The notes beneath the pieces are model-generated. The model worked only from the letters and a program-made list of their open reading frames with translations, was not told the origin of the DNA and made no database searches. Of a stretch of DNA of 64,000 bases, positions 53,042 to 61,941 are shown piece after piece; within the stretch, counting starts at the first letter, position 1; each line of letters opens with the position of its first letter. The stretch is from CAZAQK01 sp964535825. Its GTDB lineage: Bacteria; Pseudomonadota; Alphaproteobacteria; Rickettsiales; SXRF01. Location of the stretch: the NCBI GenBank assembly GCA_964535825.1, contig CAZHUC010000005.1:62001-126000 (forward strand), given 5' to 3'. A program made the position numbers and the translations under genes.

Positions 53042-53068
53042 TATATGATGCTAATCAGGAAGTTAAAG

Positions 53069-53458
53069 TTATAGGCTAGGTGGCCCAAAAAAATAAATGC
53101 TAACAACCAACATCATATACAAGAGAGCCAAAAATACAGAACATAAGCTAATTATGACCTTGGTAAGATACATGAATACAGGGCGGGAAGAATTTTTTGT
53201 ACTGCGCCAAATACTTAATAAAATTAAAAAATAACAAGGGAATAAAAGTGTTGTTGAAGCAAGTTCATAATAAAACCATTTGCCATCATGTTTGTTTAGA
53301 AACGAATCAATAATAATGGCATCAAGCCACTCAACATGAATAGTTACCATGACTACAAAATAAAACAGTGTCCATACCGTGAAACATATACTCCCAATTA
53401 TAATGGCACGACCAAGCGACAAATCACCTTGCAAAAAACATACAATATTTTTTTTCAT
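53069..53458 (-). CDS. A+T-rich multi-pass membrane protein, hypothetical
   Basis: This 129-residue protein has about three hydrophobic segments (IIIGSICFTVWTLFYFVVMV, TTLLFPCYFLILLSIW, VIISLCSVFLALLYMMLVVSIYFF). Its base composition is visibly more A+T-rich than its neighbours, suggesting transfer. It is divergent from the gene at 53487, with fewer than 30 bases between starts. In that arrangement it could be a partner or immunity protein for the DUF6973-like protein; this is inference. Confidence 0.55.
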   Translation of the reverse strand: MKKNIVCFLQGDLSLGRAIIIGSICFTVWTLFYFVVMVTIHVEWLDAIIIDSFLNKHDGKWFYYELASTTLLFPCYFLILLSIWRSTKNSSRPVFMYLTKVIISLCSVFLALLYMMLVVSIYFFGPPSL

Positions 53459-53486
53459 ATAAGCATACCTCGAAAGGAATTATATT

Positions 53487-54344
53487 ATGCCATACACACC
53501 GGACGCTATTAACAAAATAGCAGAGGACAACCAAATTATAAACAAAGACGAAGTTGATACGTTTCGCCATATGTACGCCGCTGCAACTTCTACAGGGATT
53601 CTTGGTGAATCAATTACGCGCATGGGGGGTGAGATTATTGAAGCTGGTGGAATGTTGAGATTTTATTATAAATCATTTCGTGGACAAACAAATGATACCT
53701 GGACAGACGCTGATAACGATCGTTACAAGGATTTTTACAATAACGAACTTGGCATTAAGATTGGGCAGACATCCTCCAGTGAAGCCGAAATAATAGCAAA
53801 GATCAAGCAAGCTATACAATCGGGCGAAGCTATTATTGATCCTAAATATTCACGCGCTCGTTTTGAGAAAGATTTTCCTGATACAGCAGAACGCATTAGC
53901 TCATCCATGAACTTCGTCGCCAGTGATGAACCCTCACGTACGGGAGGGTTCGATACCGGAAGCCTTATCCGCGCCCTAACCGGCGGGAAAAGCCAGATGT
54001 CTTCCAGACAGATATTTGCCATGTCGGCTACAGCATTTGCACAACAAGTTATTAAATCCCGCAGGCGTTCGCTGGAAAATGACCTGCTGGATATTTTCAC
54101 TGGCGGGAATGGAAAGACCACCCTGCCGCAGGTAGGAAGCGGCAACCCACTGGGTTCATTTACGAACAGCTTTGGCGGATTGATCGATAATCTGGTCGGC
54201 TCGGCCATGAGTCGCAGGAAGACCCGCATTTCCACCACAGAATCCGAACGCTCAATCGAGGCCAGCCGCAACTGGAACATAAGCCGCAGCCAGCAGCAAG
54301 CCATGCTCGCACAGTGGGCCAATCAGGGGAACAGAAATCTTTAA
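53487..54344 (+). CDS. chimeric accessory protein with DUF6973-like N-terminal domain
   Basis: This 285-residue protein has AAAGGA upstream of the ATG. The N-terminal 145 residues hold DEVDTFRHMYAAATSTG, a GE pair and DRYKDFYNNELGIKIG, the arrangement of DUF6973-type domains found at the ends of secreted or toxin proteins. The coding DNA there is A+T-rich. From about 53930 on, composition returns to the local level and the product becomes Gly/Ser/Arg-rich with SSRQIFAMSATAFAQQV and NPLGSFTNSFGGLIDNLVG, possibly a phage or GTA tail remnant. It may be a fusion created by an insertion. Function unknown. Confidence 0.55.
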   Translation: MPYTPDAINKIAEDNQIINKDEVDTFRHMYAAATSTGILGESITRMGGEIIEAGGMLRFYYKSFRGQTNDTWTDADNDRYKDFYNNELGIKIGQTSSSEAEIIAKIKQAIQSGEAIIDPKYSRARFEKDFPDTAERISSSMNFVASDEPSRTGGFDTGSLIRALTGGKSQMSSRQIFAMSATAFAQQVIKSRRRSLENDLLDIFTGGNGKTTLPQVGSGNPLGSFTNSFGGLIDNLVGSAMSRRKTRISTTESERSIEASRNWNISRSQQQAMLAQWANQGNRNL

Positions 54345-54422
54345 TGAAAGTTGCCGGTTGATAGTTGCGGGTGGCTGGATTAAAACTACTGGCAACAAAC
54401 AACGGATAACAACCATCAATTC

Positions 54423-55196
54423 ATGAATTTCCTTGCACCTATCGGACGCCTGACCTTTGAATTCCTCGCTGCTGTTGGCAGGCTTGCGCTCTTTATATGG
54501 GCTGCAATTTCTGGTCTGCTCCGCCCACCGTTTTACTTCAAACAGCTCGGCAGGCAGCTGGTAGAGATCGGCTATTATTCACTGCCGGTGGTCGGCCTTA
54601 CCGCCATATTTACTGGCGCGGTGCTGGCACTGCAAAGCTATTCGGGTTTCTCGCGCTTTTCTGCGGAAAGCTCCATTGCTATCGTCGTGGTGCTGTCCAT
54701 CACGCGCGAACTTGGCCCTGTGCTTGCCGGACTCATGGTTGCTGGCCGCATCGGCGCGGCATACGCAGCAGAAATAGGCACAATGCGCGTGACCGAGCAG
54801 ATCGATGCGCTCACCACACTCTCCACCAACCCATACAAATATCTGGTGCTGCCGCGCTTGCTGGCTGGCCTTACCATGCTGCCTGTTTTAGTGCTGGTCG
54901 CTGACATCATCGGGGTGTTCGGCGGTTATCTTGTGTCTGTGCATGAACTAGGCTTTAACCCAAGCTCTTACCTGAAAAGCACCTTTGAATATTTAGAAAC
55001 CAAGGACGTGGTATCCGGCCTTGTGAAAGCCTCGGTGTTCGGCTTCATCATCACGCTGATGGGCTGCTATCATGGCTTTCACTCCAAGGGTGGCGCGCAG
55101 GGCGTGGGTGCTGCCACCACGCACGCCGTAGTATCGGCATCCATCCTGATACTGCTTTCCAACTATTTCCTCACCTCCATCTTCTTTACGGACTGA
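54423..55196 (+). CDS. mlaE: MlaE-family phospholipid transport permease
   Basis: The 257-residue inner-membrane protein has about five to six helices and the MlaE pattern: IGYYSLPVVGLTAIFTGAVLALQ, ITRELGPVLAGLMVAGRIGAAYAAEIGTMRVTEQIDAL, PRLLAGLTMLPVL and GCYHGFHSKGGAQGVGAATTHAVV. With MlaF it forms the transporter that moves phospholipids with MlaD. mlaF begins one base after its stop. mlaD itself lies at 5163. Confidence 0.95.
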   Translation: MNFLAPIGRLTFEFLAAVGRLALFIWAAISGLLRPPFYFKQLGRQLVEIGYYSLPVVGLTAIFTGAVLALQSYSGFSRFSAESSIAIVVVLSITRELGPVLAGLMVAGRIGAAYAAEIGTMRVTEQIDALTTLSTNPYKYLVLPRLLAGLTMLPVLVLVADIIGVFGGYLVSVHELGFNPSSYLKSTFEYLETKDVVSGLVKASVFGFIITLMGCYHGFHSKGGAQGVGAATTHAVVSASILILLSNYFLTSIFFTD

Positions 55197-55197
55197 T

Positions 55198-55965
55198 ATG
55201 GCAACCCCCAAAATAGAGCTCAAGGGAATTCATAAAGCCTTCGGCCCGAAAGTGGTGCTGGACGGCATTGACCTGACCGTTGAAAAAGGCCAGTCGCTAG
55301 TGGTAATTGGCGGGTCGGGCTCTGGTAAATCCGTACTTATCAAATCCATTCTTGGCATCGTAACGCCCGATAAGGGCAGCATCAAAATTGACGGGCAGGA
55401 AGTGACCAAACTTTCCTTCCGCGAGCGTCAGGAAACCATGCGTAAATTCGGCATGCTGTTTCAGGGCGGCGCGCTGTTTGATTCACTCCCTGTATGGGAA
55501 AATATCAGCTTCGCGCTGCTGCAGAACCATCAGGTGAATAAGCAGCAGGCCAAAGAGCTGGCGGTAGAAAAACTCAAGGCTGTCGGGCTGGGTGCGGATG
55601 TGGCCAACCTCTCGCCTTCTGAACTCTCCGGCGGCATGCAAAAACGCGTAGCCCTCGCCCGCGCCATTGCGGCAAACCCTGAAATCATTTTCTTTGATGA
55701 ACCAACCACGGGGCTTGACCCCATCATGGCGGATGTCATCAACCATCTCATCGTGAAATGCTCCAAGGAGTTGGGGGCAACCACCATATCCATCACGCAT
55801 GATATGGCGAGCGTGCGCACCATCGCCGAGCGTGTGACCATGATTTATAAAGGCAAGCTCATCTGGAATGGTGACGTGAAAAATATCGACCACAGCGGCA
55901 ACGAATATGTTGACCAGTTCGTGCATGGCCGCGCCGAAGGGCCGATAACAGCTGCCGTAAGATAA
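55198..55965 (+). CDS. mlaF: MlaF-family phospholipid transport ATPase
   Basis: The 255-residue ABC ATPase has Walker A GGSGSGKSVLIKSI, the signature LSGGMQKRVALARAIA, Walker B EIIFFDEPTTGLDPIMADVI and the switch His in SITHDMASV. GMLFQGGALFDSLPVWENISF is the MlaF/Mkl-specific Q-loop. It powers MlaE. It converges with secA; the 56-base gap contains a loose AAACTC/GAGTTT inverted repeat but no clear terminator. Confidence 0.95.
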   Translation: MATPKIELKGIHKAFGPKVVLDGIDLTVEKGQSLVVIGGSGSGKSVLIKSILGIVTPDKGSIKIDGQEVTKLSFRERQETMRKFGMLFQGGALFDSLPVWENISFALLQNHQVNKQQAKELAVEKLKAVGLGADVANLSPSELSGGMQKRVALARAIAANPEIIFFDEPTTGLDPIMADVINHLIVKCSKELGATTISITHDMASVRTIAERVTMIYKGKLIWNGDVKNIDHSGNEYVDQFVHGRAEGPITAAVR

Positions 55966-56021
55966 AAAAACTCGCTAGGCTGAGGCGGATGCGAAGGAAA
56001 TACCATCCACACTAGTAGAGT

Positions 56022-58688
56022 TTAAGTCAACGCCCCGTGGCAATGCTTGAATTTCTTGCCAGACCCGCACGGGCACGGCTCATTACGGCCTACCTTGTCT
56101 GAGTGTGCAGGAATGCCTCTTTCGGTTTCATCATCGCCACCGGCAGGATCTTGCCTGCTTTCGAACATCTTGCGCGGCCCGCTCATCGGCGCAAGACCTT
56201 GCGGACTTTCCACATGTATCTCCAGATGTGAGATACGGCTTATCACCAGCTCGCGCAGGTAATTAAGCATCTGCTCGAACAGCGAGAAAGCTTCCTGTTT
56301 ATATTCATTGAGCGGATCGCGCTGGCCATAGCCGCGCAGGTGGATACCCTGACGCAAATGGTCAAGCGACAGCAGATGGTCTTTCCACAGCTGGTCGAGC
56401 GTCTGCAGCAGCACGCGCTTTTCCGCCATGTGCATCAGTGGCTCGCCATATTTAGCAAACTTGGCAGCAAAGTGATCTGCGGTTTCCTTGTTCAGGCGCT
56501 CAAGCACTTCCTGATCGGCGATGCCTTCTTCCTTCGCCCATTCCGCCACCGGAAGCTGCAGGCCATACACACGGAATACTTCTTTTTGCAGGTCATCCAC
56601 CGACCATTGTTCAGCATAGGATCTTGCAGGAATATGCGTGCTTACATAATTACCATTAATTTCCTCGCGCATTTCATTGATGGTGTCAGAAACTTCTTCC
56701 GCTTCCATCAGCTCGATACGTTGTTCGTAGATCACCTTGCGCTGATCGTTCATCACGTCGTCATATTTCAGCAGGTTCTTACGTATCTCGTAGTTGCGCG
56801 CTTCCACTTTTTGCTGCGCACGCTCAATGGCGCGGTTCATCCATGGATGGAAGATGGCTTCATCTTCCTTCATGCCGAGTTTCTGCAGCAAACCATCAAT
56901 ACGCTCAGAACCGAAGATGCGCATGAGGTCGTCTTCCAGTGACAGGAAGAATTTAGACGCACCCGGATCACCCTGACGGCCGGAACGGCCGCGCAGCTGG
57001 TTGTCGATACGGCGTGATTCGTGGCGCTCTGTGCCTATCACATACAGGCCACCGGCGGTCAGTACTTGCTGCTTTGCTTCAGAAACTTCCGTGCGGATCT
57101 TCTGGATCTTCGCATCTTTATCAGCGCCTTCCGGCAATTCACCAATTTCCTGCGCTATGCGCATGTCGGGATTGCCACCGAGCATGATATCGGTACCGCG
57201 ACCCGCCATGTTGGTTGCGATGGTCACCGCACCCGGACGACCCGCCTGCGCGATGATATAGGCTTCCTGCTCATGGTAGCGGGCGTTCAGCACCTGATGC
57301 TTGATCTTTTCCTTGGTGAGCAGCTTGGAGAGATATTCCGATTTCTCGATCGATACCGTACCCACCAACACCGGCTGGTTGCGCTCATTGGCTTCCTTGA
57401 TCTCGCGGATCACCGCGCGGTATTTTTCCATAGCAGTGCGGTAGATCTCGTCATGGTGATCGATACGCAATACATCGACGTTGGTTGGTATCTCGATCAC
57501 TTCGAGTTTGTAAATATCGTGGAACTCGCCGGCTTCGGTCATCGCCGTGCCGGTCATACCCGCAAGTTTCGGATACATGCGGAAATAATTCTGGAAAGTA
57601 ATGGAGGCCAGTGTCTGGTTCTCGTTTTGTATCTTTACTTGTTCCTTGGCTTCAAGCGCCTGATGCAAGCCTTCAGAATAGCGCCTGCCTTCCATCATAC
57701 GGCCGGTAAATTCATCAATGATGATAACCTTGTTATCTTTCACGATGTAATCCACATCCTTGGAGAAGATCACATGCGCTTTGAGTGCCTGATTGGCGTG
57801 ATGCACCAGCGAGACATTGCCGATGTCATAGAGTGATGTGCCTTCCGGCAACAGGCCAGAGCCCTGCATCAGCGCTTCCACATGGCGCACACCGGCTTCG
57901 GTAAGTGTTACCGAGCGATGCTTTTCATCTTTCTCGTAATCCTCGGCAACCAGCTGTTTCACCAGCTTATCCACCTGATTATAAAGCTCGGAGTTATCTT
58001 CGGTAGGACCTGAAATAATCAGTGGCGTGCGCGCTTCATCGATTAAAATAGAATCTACTTCGTCCACGATCGCATAATGGAACGGGCGATGCACCATCTG
58101 CTCACGCACGAATTTCATGTTATCGCGCAGGTAATCAAAGCCCAGCTCGTTATTGGTGGCATAAGTGATGTCACAATTATACTGCGTCTGACGTTCATCA
58201 TCTTCCAGACCATGCGTGATGCAGCCCACCGTGAGGCCAAGGAACGTATAGATCTTGCCCATCCATTCCGCGTCGCGCTTGGCAAGGTAGTCATTCACCG
58301 TCACTACATGCACGCCTTTGCCGGGGAGCGCATTAAGATACGCCGCCAGCGTACAAACAAGGGTTTTACCTTCACCCGTCTTCATCTCCGATATCATGCC
58401 TTTATGCAGCACCATACCGCCCACCAGCTGCACATCGAAATGGCGCATGTTGAGCACACGTTTACCGGCTTCACGCACCGTGGCGAAAGCATCCACCAGC
58501 AAACTATCCAGTGTTTCACCACCAGCCAGACGTTCACGCAGCCATGTGGTGCGACCGCGTAATTCGTCGTCGGAAAGGCGTTGCATCTGTGGCTCTAGTG
58601 CATTGATTTGCTGCACTTTTGCCTGCATGGATCTAACGATACGGTCGTTGGCAGAACCGAAGAGTTTCTTGGCGATGTTCGATAGCAT
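56022..58688 (-). CDS. secA: preprotein translocase ATPase SecA
   Basis: The 888-residue motor pushes unfolded precursors through SecYEG. It has MHFDVQLVGGMVLHKGMISEMKTGEGKTL (Walker A), IVDEVDSILIDEARTPLIISGP, NMAGRGTDIMLGG, RHESRRIDNQLRGRSGRQGDPG and the C-terminal zinc-binding SEC-C tail NEPCPCGSGKKFKHCHG, which binds SecB and ribosomes. All domains look intact. It is divergent from the parvulin gene. Confidence 0.98.
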   Translation of the reverse strand: MLSNIAKKLFGSANDRIVRSMQAKVQQINALEPQMQRLSDDELRGRTTWLRERLAGGETLDSLLVDAFATVREAGKRVLNMRHFDVQLVGGMVLHKGMISEMKTGEGKTLVCTLAAYLNALPGKGVHVVTVNDYLAKRDAEWMGKIYTFLGLTVGCITHGLEDDERQTQYNCDITYATNNELGFDYLRDNMKFVREQMVHRPFHYAIVDEVDSILIDEARTPLIISGPTEDNSELYNQVDKLVKQLVAEDYEKDEKHRSVTLTEAGVRHVEALMQGSGLLPEGTSLYDIGNVSLVHHANQALKAHVIFSKDVDYIVKDNKVIIIDEFTGRMMEGRRYSEGLHQALEAKEQVKIQNENQTLASITFQNYFRMYPKLAGMTGTAMTEAGEFHDIYKLEVIEIPTNVDVLRIDHHDEIYRTAMEKYRAVIREIKEANERNQPVLVGTVSIEKSEYLSKLLTKEKIKHQVLNARYHEQEAYIIAQAGRPGAVTIATNMAGRGTDIMLGGNPDMRIAQEIGELPEGADKDAKIQKIRTEVSEAKQQVLTAGGLYVIGTERHESRRIDNQLRGRSGRQGDPGASKFFLSLEDDLMRIFGSERIDGLLQKLGMKEDEAIFHPWMNRAIERAQQKVEARNYEIRKNLLKYDDVMNDQRKVIYEQRIELMEAEEVSDTINEMREEINGNYVSTHIPARSYAEQWSVDDLQKEVFRVYGLQLPVAEWAKEEGIADQEVLERLNKETADHFAAKFAKYGEPLMHMAEKRVLLQTLDQLWKDHLLSLDHLRQGIHLRGYGQRDPLNEYKQEAFSLFEQMLNYLRELVISRISHLEIHVESPQGLAPMSGPRKMFESRQDPAGGDDETERGIPAHSDKVGRNEPCPCGSGKKFKHCHGALT

Positions 58689-58833
58689 AAAACACTGATG
58701 ATTTAAGGTGAAAGACAGATAAGGCCTAAAAGCCTGTAAGTCAATGGCAGCCCTTGCCTATAGTAAAATTATATGCCATATATCAGCCATTCCCACATTT
58801 CCATTAACCACCTACCCCTTAAGGATAAATCTT

Positions 58834-59793
58834 ATGAAAACGCTGTCCAAAGCCGCCCTGCTTGCTGCTACCAGTTTTTTTGCTTTCTCTGCTTCCGCGC
58901 AGGAAGCAACCGATGCCCCAGCCGAAAAACCTGCTGAAGCGGCTGCCGCTGCACCAGCCGATGCAAAACCTGCTGCACCTGCAAAAAGCGGTGACTACAC
59001 GGTTATCAAAGTAGGCAGCGATGAAATTAAGAATTCTGAAGTACAGGAAGTATGGAAGAATCTTTTCACTGGCGATACCGCTCCGGATTTTTCGAGCTTT
59101 GACGAAAATATCCGCCAGAACGTACTGCGCGGCATGGTGTCTGAACGCCTGATCGCTCAGGAAGCTGCAAAAGCTGGCTATGATAAGAACGCAGAAGTGC
59201 TGAAAAAGATCGAAGCGATGAAACAGCAGGTGATCATGCAGAGCTTCATCGAAGACAAAGCAAAGAACCTTGTAGCGGAAAGAGATATCAAATCTCTCTA
59301 CAACCAGAAAGCTAAAGAAGCTAAAGGCCAGGAAGAAGTAAAAGCCCGCCACATTCTGGTATCTAACGAAGATGAAGCGAAAAAGATCGCCGAAGAGATC
59401 AAAAAAGGCGGTGACTTCGATAAGATCGCCAAAGAAAAATCAACCGATAAAGGCTCAGGAGCACAAGGTGGCGATCTCGGCTGGTTCTCTAAAGAACGCA
59501 TGGTACCAGAATTCGCCGACGCTGCGTTCAAGCTGAAAAAAGGTGAAATATCTGAACCCGTAAAATCTGCGTTCGGCTGGCATATCATTAAACTGGAAGA
59601 TCGTCGCCCACTTGCGTTCGCAAGCTATGACGAACTGAAGGAAAGCCTGCAGGCAGAACTCACCAATAAATCTGTGCAGACCTATGTTGAAGGCCTGCTC
59701 AAAAAAGCTGACATCAAATACTACGGTGCGGATGGCAGCGAAAAACCATTCTCCCGCAGCCTTGCACCTGCAGCGGGTAGCGAAAAGCAATAA
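58834..59793 (+). CDS. exported parvulin-type peptidyl-prolyl isomerase
   Basis: The start is the ATG at 58834, preceded by AAGGA and followed by a signal peptide (KTLSKAALLAATSFFAFSASA). The 319-residue protein then has an Ala/Pro linker, a SurA/PrsA-like N-domain, and a rotamase domain with KARHILVSNEDEAKKIAEEI, GGDLGWFSKERMVPEFADAAF and GWHIIKLEDRR. It assists folding of exported proteins in the periplasm. A terminator follows. Confidence 0.93.
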   Translation: MKTLSKAALLAATSFFAFSASAQEATDAPAEKPAEAAAAAPADAKPAAPAKSGDYTVIKVGSDEIKNSEVQEVWKNLFTGDTAPDFSSFDENIRQNVLRGMVSERLIAQEAAKAGYDKNAEVLKKIEAMKQQVIMQSFIEDKAKNLVAERDIKSLYNQKAKEAKGQEEVKARHILVSNEDEAKKIAEEIKKGGDFDKIAKEKSTDKGSGAQGGDLGWFSKERMVPEFADAAFKLKKGEISEPVKSAFGWHIIKLEDRRPLAFASYDELKESLQAELTNKSVQTYVEGLLKKADIKYYGADGSEKPFSRSLAPAAGSEKQ

Positions 59794-59818
59794 GCTTTTT
59801 GTATCAGCAAAAGAAACA

Positions 59819-59850
59819 GGGGATTAGTGCATAACTAATCCCCTTTCTTT
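59819..59850 (+). terminator. rho-independent terminator after the parvulin gene
   Basis: GGGGATTAG pairs with CTAATCCCC around a six-base loop (59819-59842), followed by TTTCTTT. It separates the parvulin gene from argJ, whose Shine-Dalgarno GAGGG begins right after. Confidence 0.88.
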
Positions 59851-59862
59851 CCGAGGGTCTTT

Positions 59863-61098
59863 ATGCCAGCACTTGCGCCGTCACCTTTCACACCTTCCGA
59901 GTACCCTGCCCTGCAACCTGTTGCTGGCGTGACGCTGGCTGCAGCTGCCTGCGGCATACGTTACGAGAACCGTGTGGACGTATTGCTTGCACATTTGGAA
60001 GAAGGCACGCAAGTCGCGGGTGTGTTTACCAATTCACTCACAGCATCCGCCTCTGTGCTTGCCTGCCGTGAGTCATTGAAGTTAGGCGCGGCACGTTTGC
60101 TGGTGGTTAATTCAGGCAATTCCAATGCATTCACCGGCAAATCTGGCGATGCATCGGTTAGCCGTATCATCGAAGCGTGCGCCAAGGAATTCGGCTGCAA
60201 ACCATCCGAGATATTTACTGCATCCACAGGTGTCATTGGCGAAAAATTGCCAGACAACAAGATCACCGATGCGCTTCCGGCACTAAAACAATCCCTTGCT
60301 GCTGATGATTGGGATGCGGCGGCACGCGCCATCATGACCACCGACACCTACCCGAAAATGGCAAGCGCCAGCACAGATATTGGTGGCAAGACCATTACCA
60401 TCAACGGCATCGCCAAAGGCTCAGGCATGATCGCACCTGACATGGCGACCATGCTGTCATTCGTATTCACCGATGCGAATATTCCTGCCGTGATCCTTCA
60501 GGAATTACTGGCTAAAGCGAATGACTCCACCTTCAACTGCATCAGTGTGGATGGCGACACCTCCACCAGCGATACCTTGCTGGCATTCGCCACCGGCAAG
60601 GCAGGAAATGCTGCACCAAAAGCAGCAACTGACCCTGCCCTTGCGGCTTTTGCCATTGCACTGCATGGCGTGCTGCATGAGCTGGCACAACATGTGGTAA
60701 AGGATGGTGAAGGCGCAGAAAAACTGGTGACCATCACCGTATCAGGCGCAGCCACAGAACAGGCAGCAAAACGCATCGGCATGAGCATTGCCAACTCGCC
60801 GCTGGTAAAAACAGCACTCGCCGCATCAGATGCTAACTGGGGGCGTATCGTGATGGCAGTCGGCAAAGCCGGTGAACGCGCAGACCGCGATAAGCTCGCG
60901 ATTAAAATTGGTGGTGTCGTGGTAGCAGAAAAAGGGGAAGCCGCCGCAAATTATAAAGAAGCGGACATCAATGCTCATATGCAGGGACGCAATATCCTGA
61001 TCGAGGTTGATGTTGGTGTTGGAAACTGTAAGTCTACTGTCTGGACATGCGACCTGACGCACCGTTATATTGATATCAATGGGAGTTACAGGACTTAG
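59863..61098 (+). CDS. argJ: bifunctional ornithine acetyltransferase / N-acetylglutamate synthase ArgJ
   Basis: The 411-residue enzyme recycles the acetyl group in arginine synthesis. It is cleaved by itself before the Thr in KGSGMIAPDMATMLSF, which is present. Other motifs: VVNSGNSNAFTGKSGD, ASTGVIGEKLP, SVDGDTSTSDTLL, DANWGRIVMAVGKAG and the C-terminal HRYIDINGSYRT. An alphaproteobacterial order of secA, parvulin, argJ is kept. It nearly abuts the converging small gene at 61102. Confidence 0.96.
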   Translation: MPALAPSPFTPSEYPALQPVAGVTLAAAACGIRYENRVDVLLAHLEEGTQVAGVFTNSLTASASVLACRESLKLGAARLLVVNSGNSNAFTGKSGDASVSRIIEACAKEFGCKPSEIFTASTGVIGEKLPDNKITDALPALKQSLAADDWDAAARAIMTTDTYPKMASASTDIGGKTITINGIAKGSGMIAPDMATMLSFVFTDANIPAVILQELLAKANDSTFNCISVDGDTSTSDTLLAFATGKAGNAAPKAATDPALAAFAIALHGVLHELAQHVVKDGEGAEKLVTITVSGAATEQAAKRIGMSIANSPLVKTALAASDANWGRIVMAVGKAGERADRDKLAIKIGGVVVAEKGEAAANYKEADINAHMQGRNILIEVDVGVGNCKSTVWTCDLTHRYIDINGSYRT

Positions 61099-61101
61099 AG
61101 A

Positions 61102-61449
61102 TCAGCCCTTAGCTGCAGTGCGACTTACTGTTTGCGCTTCTTCAATAAGAGCCTGCTTCGGCTTGTCAAACTTTATGTTTGGAAAACCTTGCTCTACCGC
61201 AGCGAGCAATCTACGATATTCATCCACTGTCTTGAATCCGTACATTGTCCGTCGTGTACCATCTTTCTCGCCTGTGGTTTCCAAGTGAATAACCCGAGCT
61301 TCTTGCTGACCTATTATATTGTCTACCAAGGTAGCATATGCTTCAAAATCACGGCCTTGTGTAGGCAAAGTAAACTTCACCGTGTATTTAATAATTGAAT
61401 CCGGTGGAAGTTTTTCAAGTTCTACTTTTACTAAAAATGGTTTGCTCAT
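61102..61449 (-). CDS. small hypothetical protein
   Basis: This 115-residue basic protein has TGGAG six bases before the ATG. It begins with two probable strands (FLVKVELEKL, IIKYTVKFTL), then AYATLVDNIIG, VIHLETTGEKDG, and a helix (TVDEYRRLLAAVEQGFP). No signal peptide or membrane helix. It stands between argJ and mutT, overlapping neither. I recognise no family; the presence of a Shine-Dalgarno supports expression. Confidence 0.6.
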   Translation of the reverse strand: MSKPFLVKVELEKLPPDSIIKYTVKFTLPTQGRDFEAYATLVDNIIGQQEARVIHLETTGEKDGTRRTMYGFKTVDEYRRLLAAVEQGFPNIKFDKPKQALIEEAQTVSRTAAKG

Positions 61450-61527
61450 TTTCCACTCCAGTTTATATTGATTGGTACTTTATAGTCTAATGTGATGACA
61501 AATCAACCAATAAGTTAATTATTCTTA

Positions 61528-61941
61528 ATGAAAACATTACTCGTAGTTGCTGCTGCCCTGATTAATGACAAGGACGAAGTCCTCCTCGCACAAAGGCCTG
61601 AGGGCAAGCGCCTGAGCGGGAAATGGGAGTTTCCCGGCGGCAAGGTCGAAGGCAGCGAATCACCAGAATTTGCGCTGGCGCGCGAGCTGCGCGAAGAGCT
61701 GGGTATTGAGGTGGAAGCACGCGATCTTGAGCCTTTCTGGTTCTTGTCGCATGATTACAGCAAGGAATTCAATTTCCACCTGCTGATGCCGGTCTATACC
61801 TGCCGTATCTGGCAGGGCGAGCCTAAACCTTTATTCCATAATGCACTGATGTGGGAACTTCCGCGTGAGATGCATCATGTGGATATGATCGAAGCTGATG
61901 CCGAGCTGGTAGAACGCTTAGCAGAATATCTGGATAATTAA
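61528..61941 (+). CDS. mutT: 8-oxo-dGTP diphosphatase MutT (Nudix)
   Basis: The 137-residue hydrolase has the complete Nudix box GGKVEGSESPEFALARELREELGI (positions about 37-60, G-x5-E-x7-RELREELGI). It begins MKTLLVVAAALINDKDEVLLAQRPEGK as in MutT proteins and removes oxidised dGTP. No clear Shine-Dalgarno is seen. Its stop overlaps that of the converging methyltransferase gene by three bases. Confidence 0.93.
   Translation: MKTLLVVAAALINDKDEVLLAQRPEGKRLSGKWEFPGGKVEGSESPEFALARELREELGIEVEARDLEPFWFLSHDYSKEFNFHLLMPVYTCRIWQGEPKPLFHNALMWELPREMHHVDMIEADAELVERLAEYLDN

Noticed and set aside
55966..56021. AAACTC/GAGTTT inverted repeat between mlaF and secA as a terminator
   Set aside because: The arms are only six bases and about 40 apart, too weak to call.
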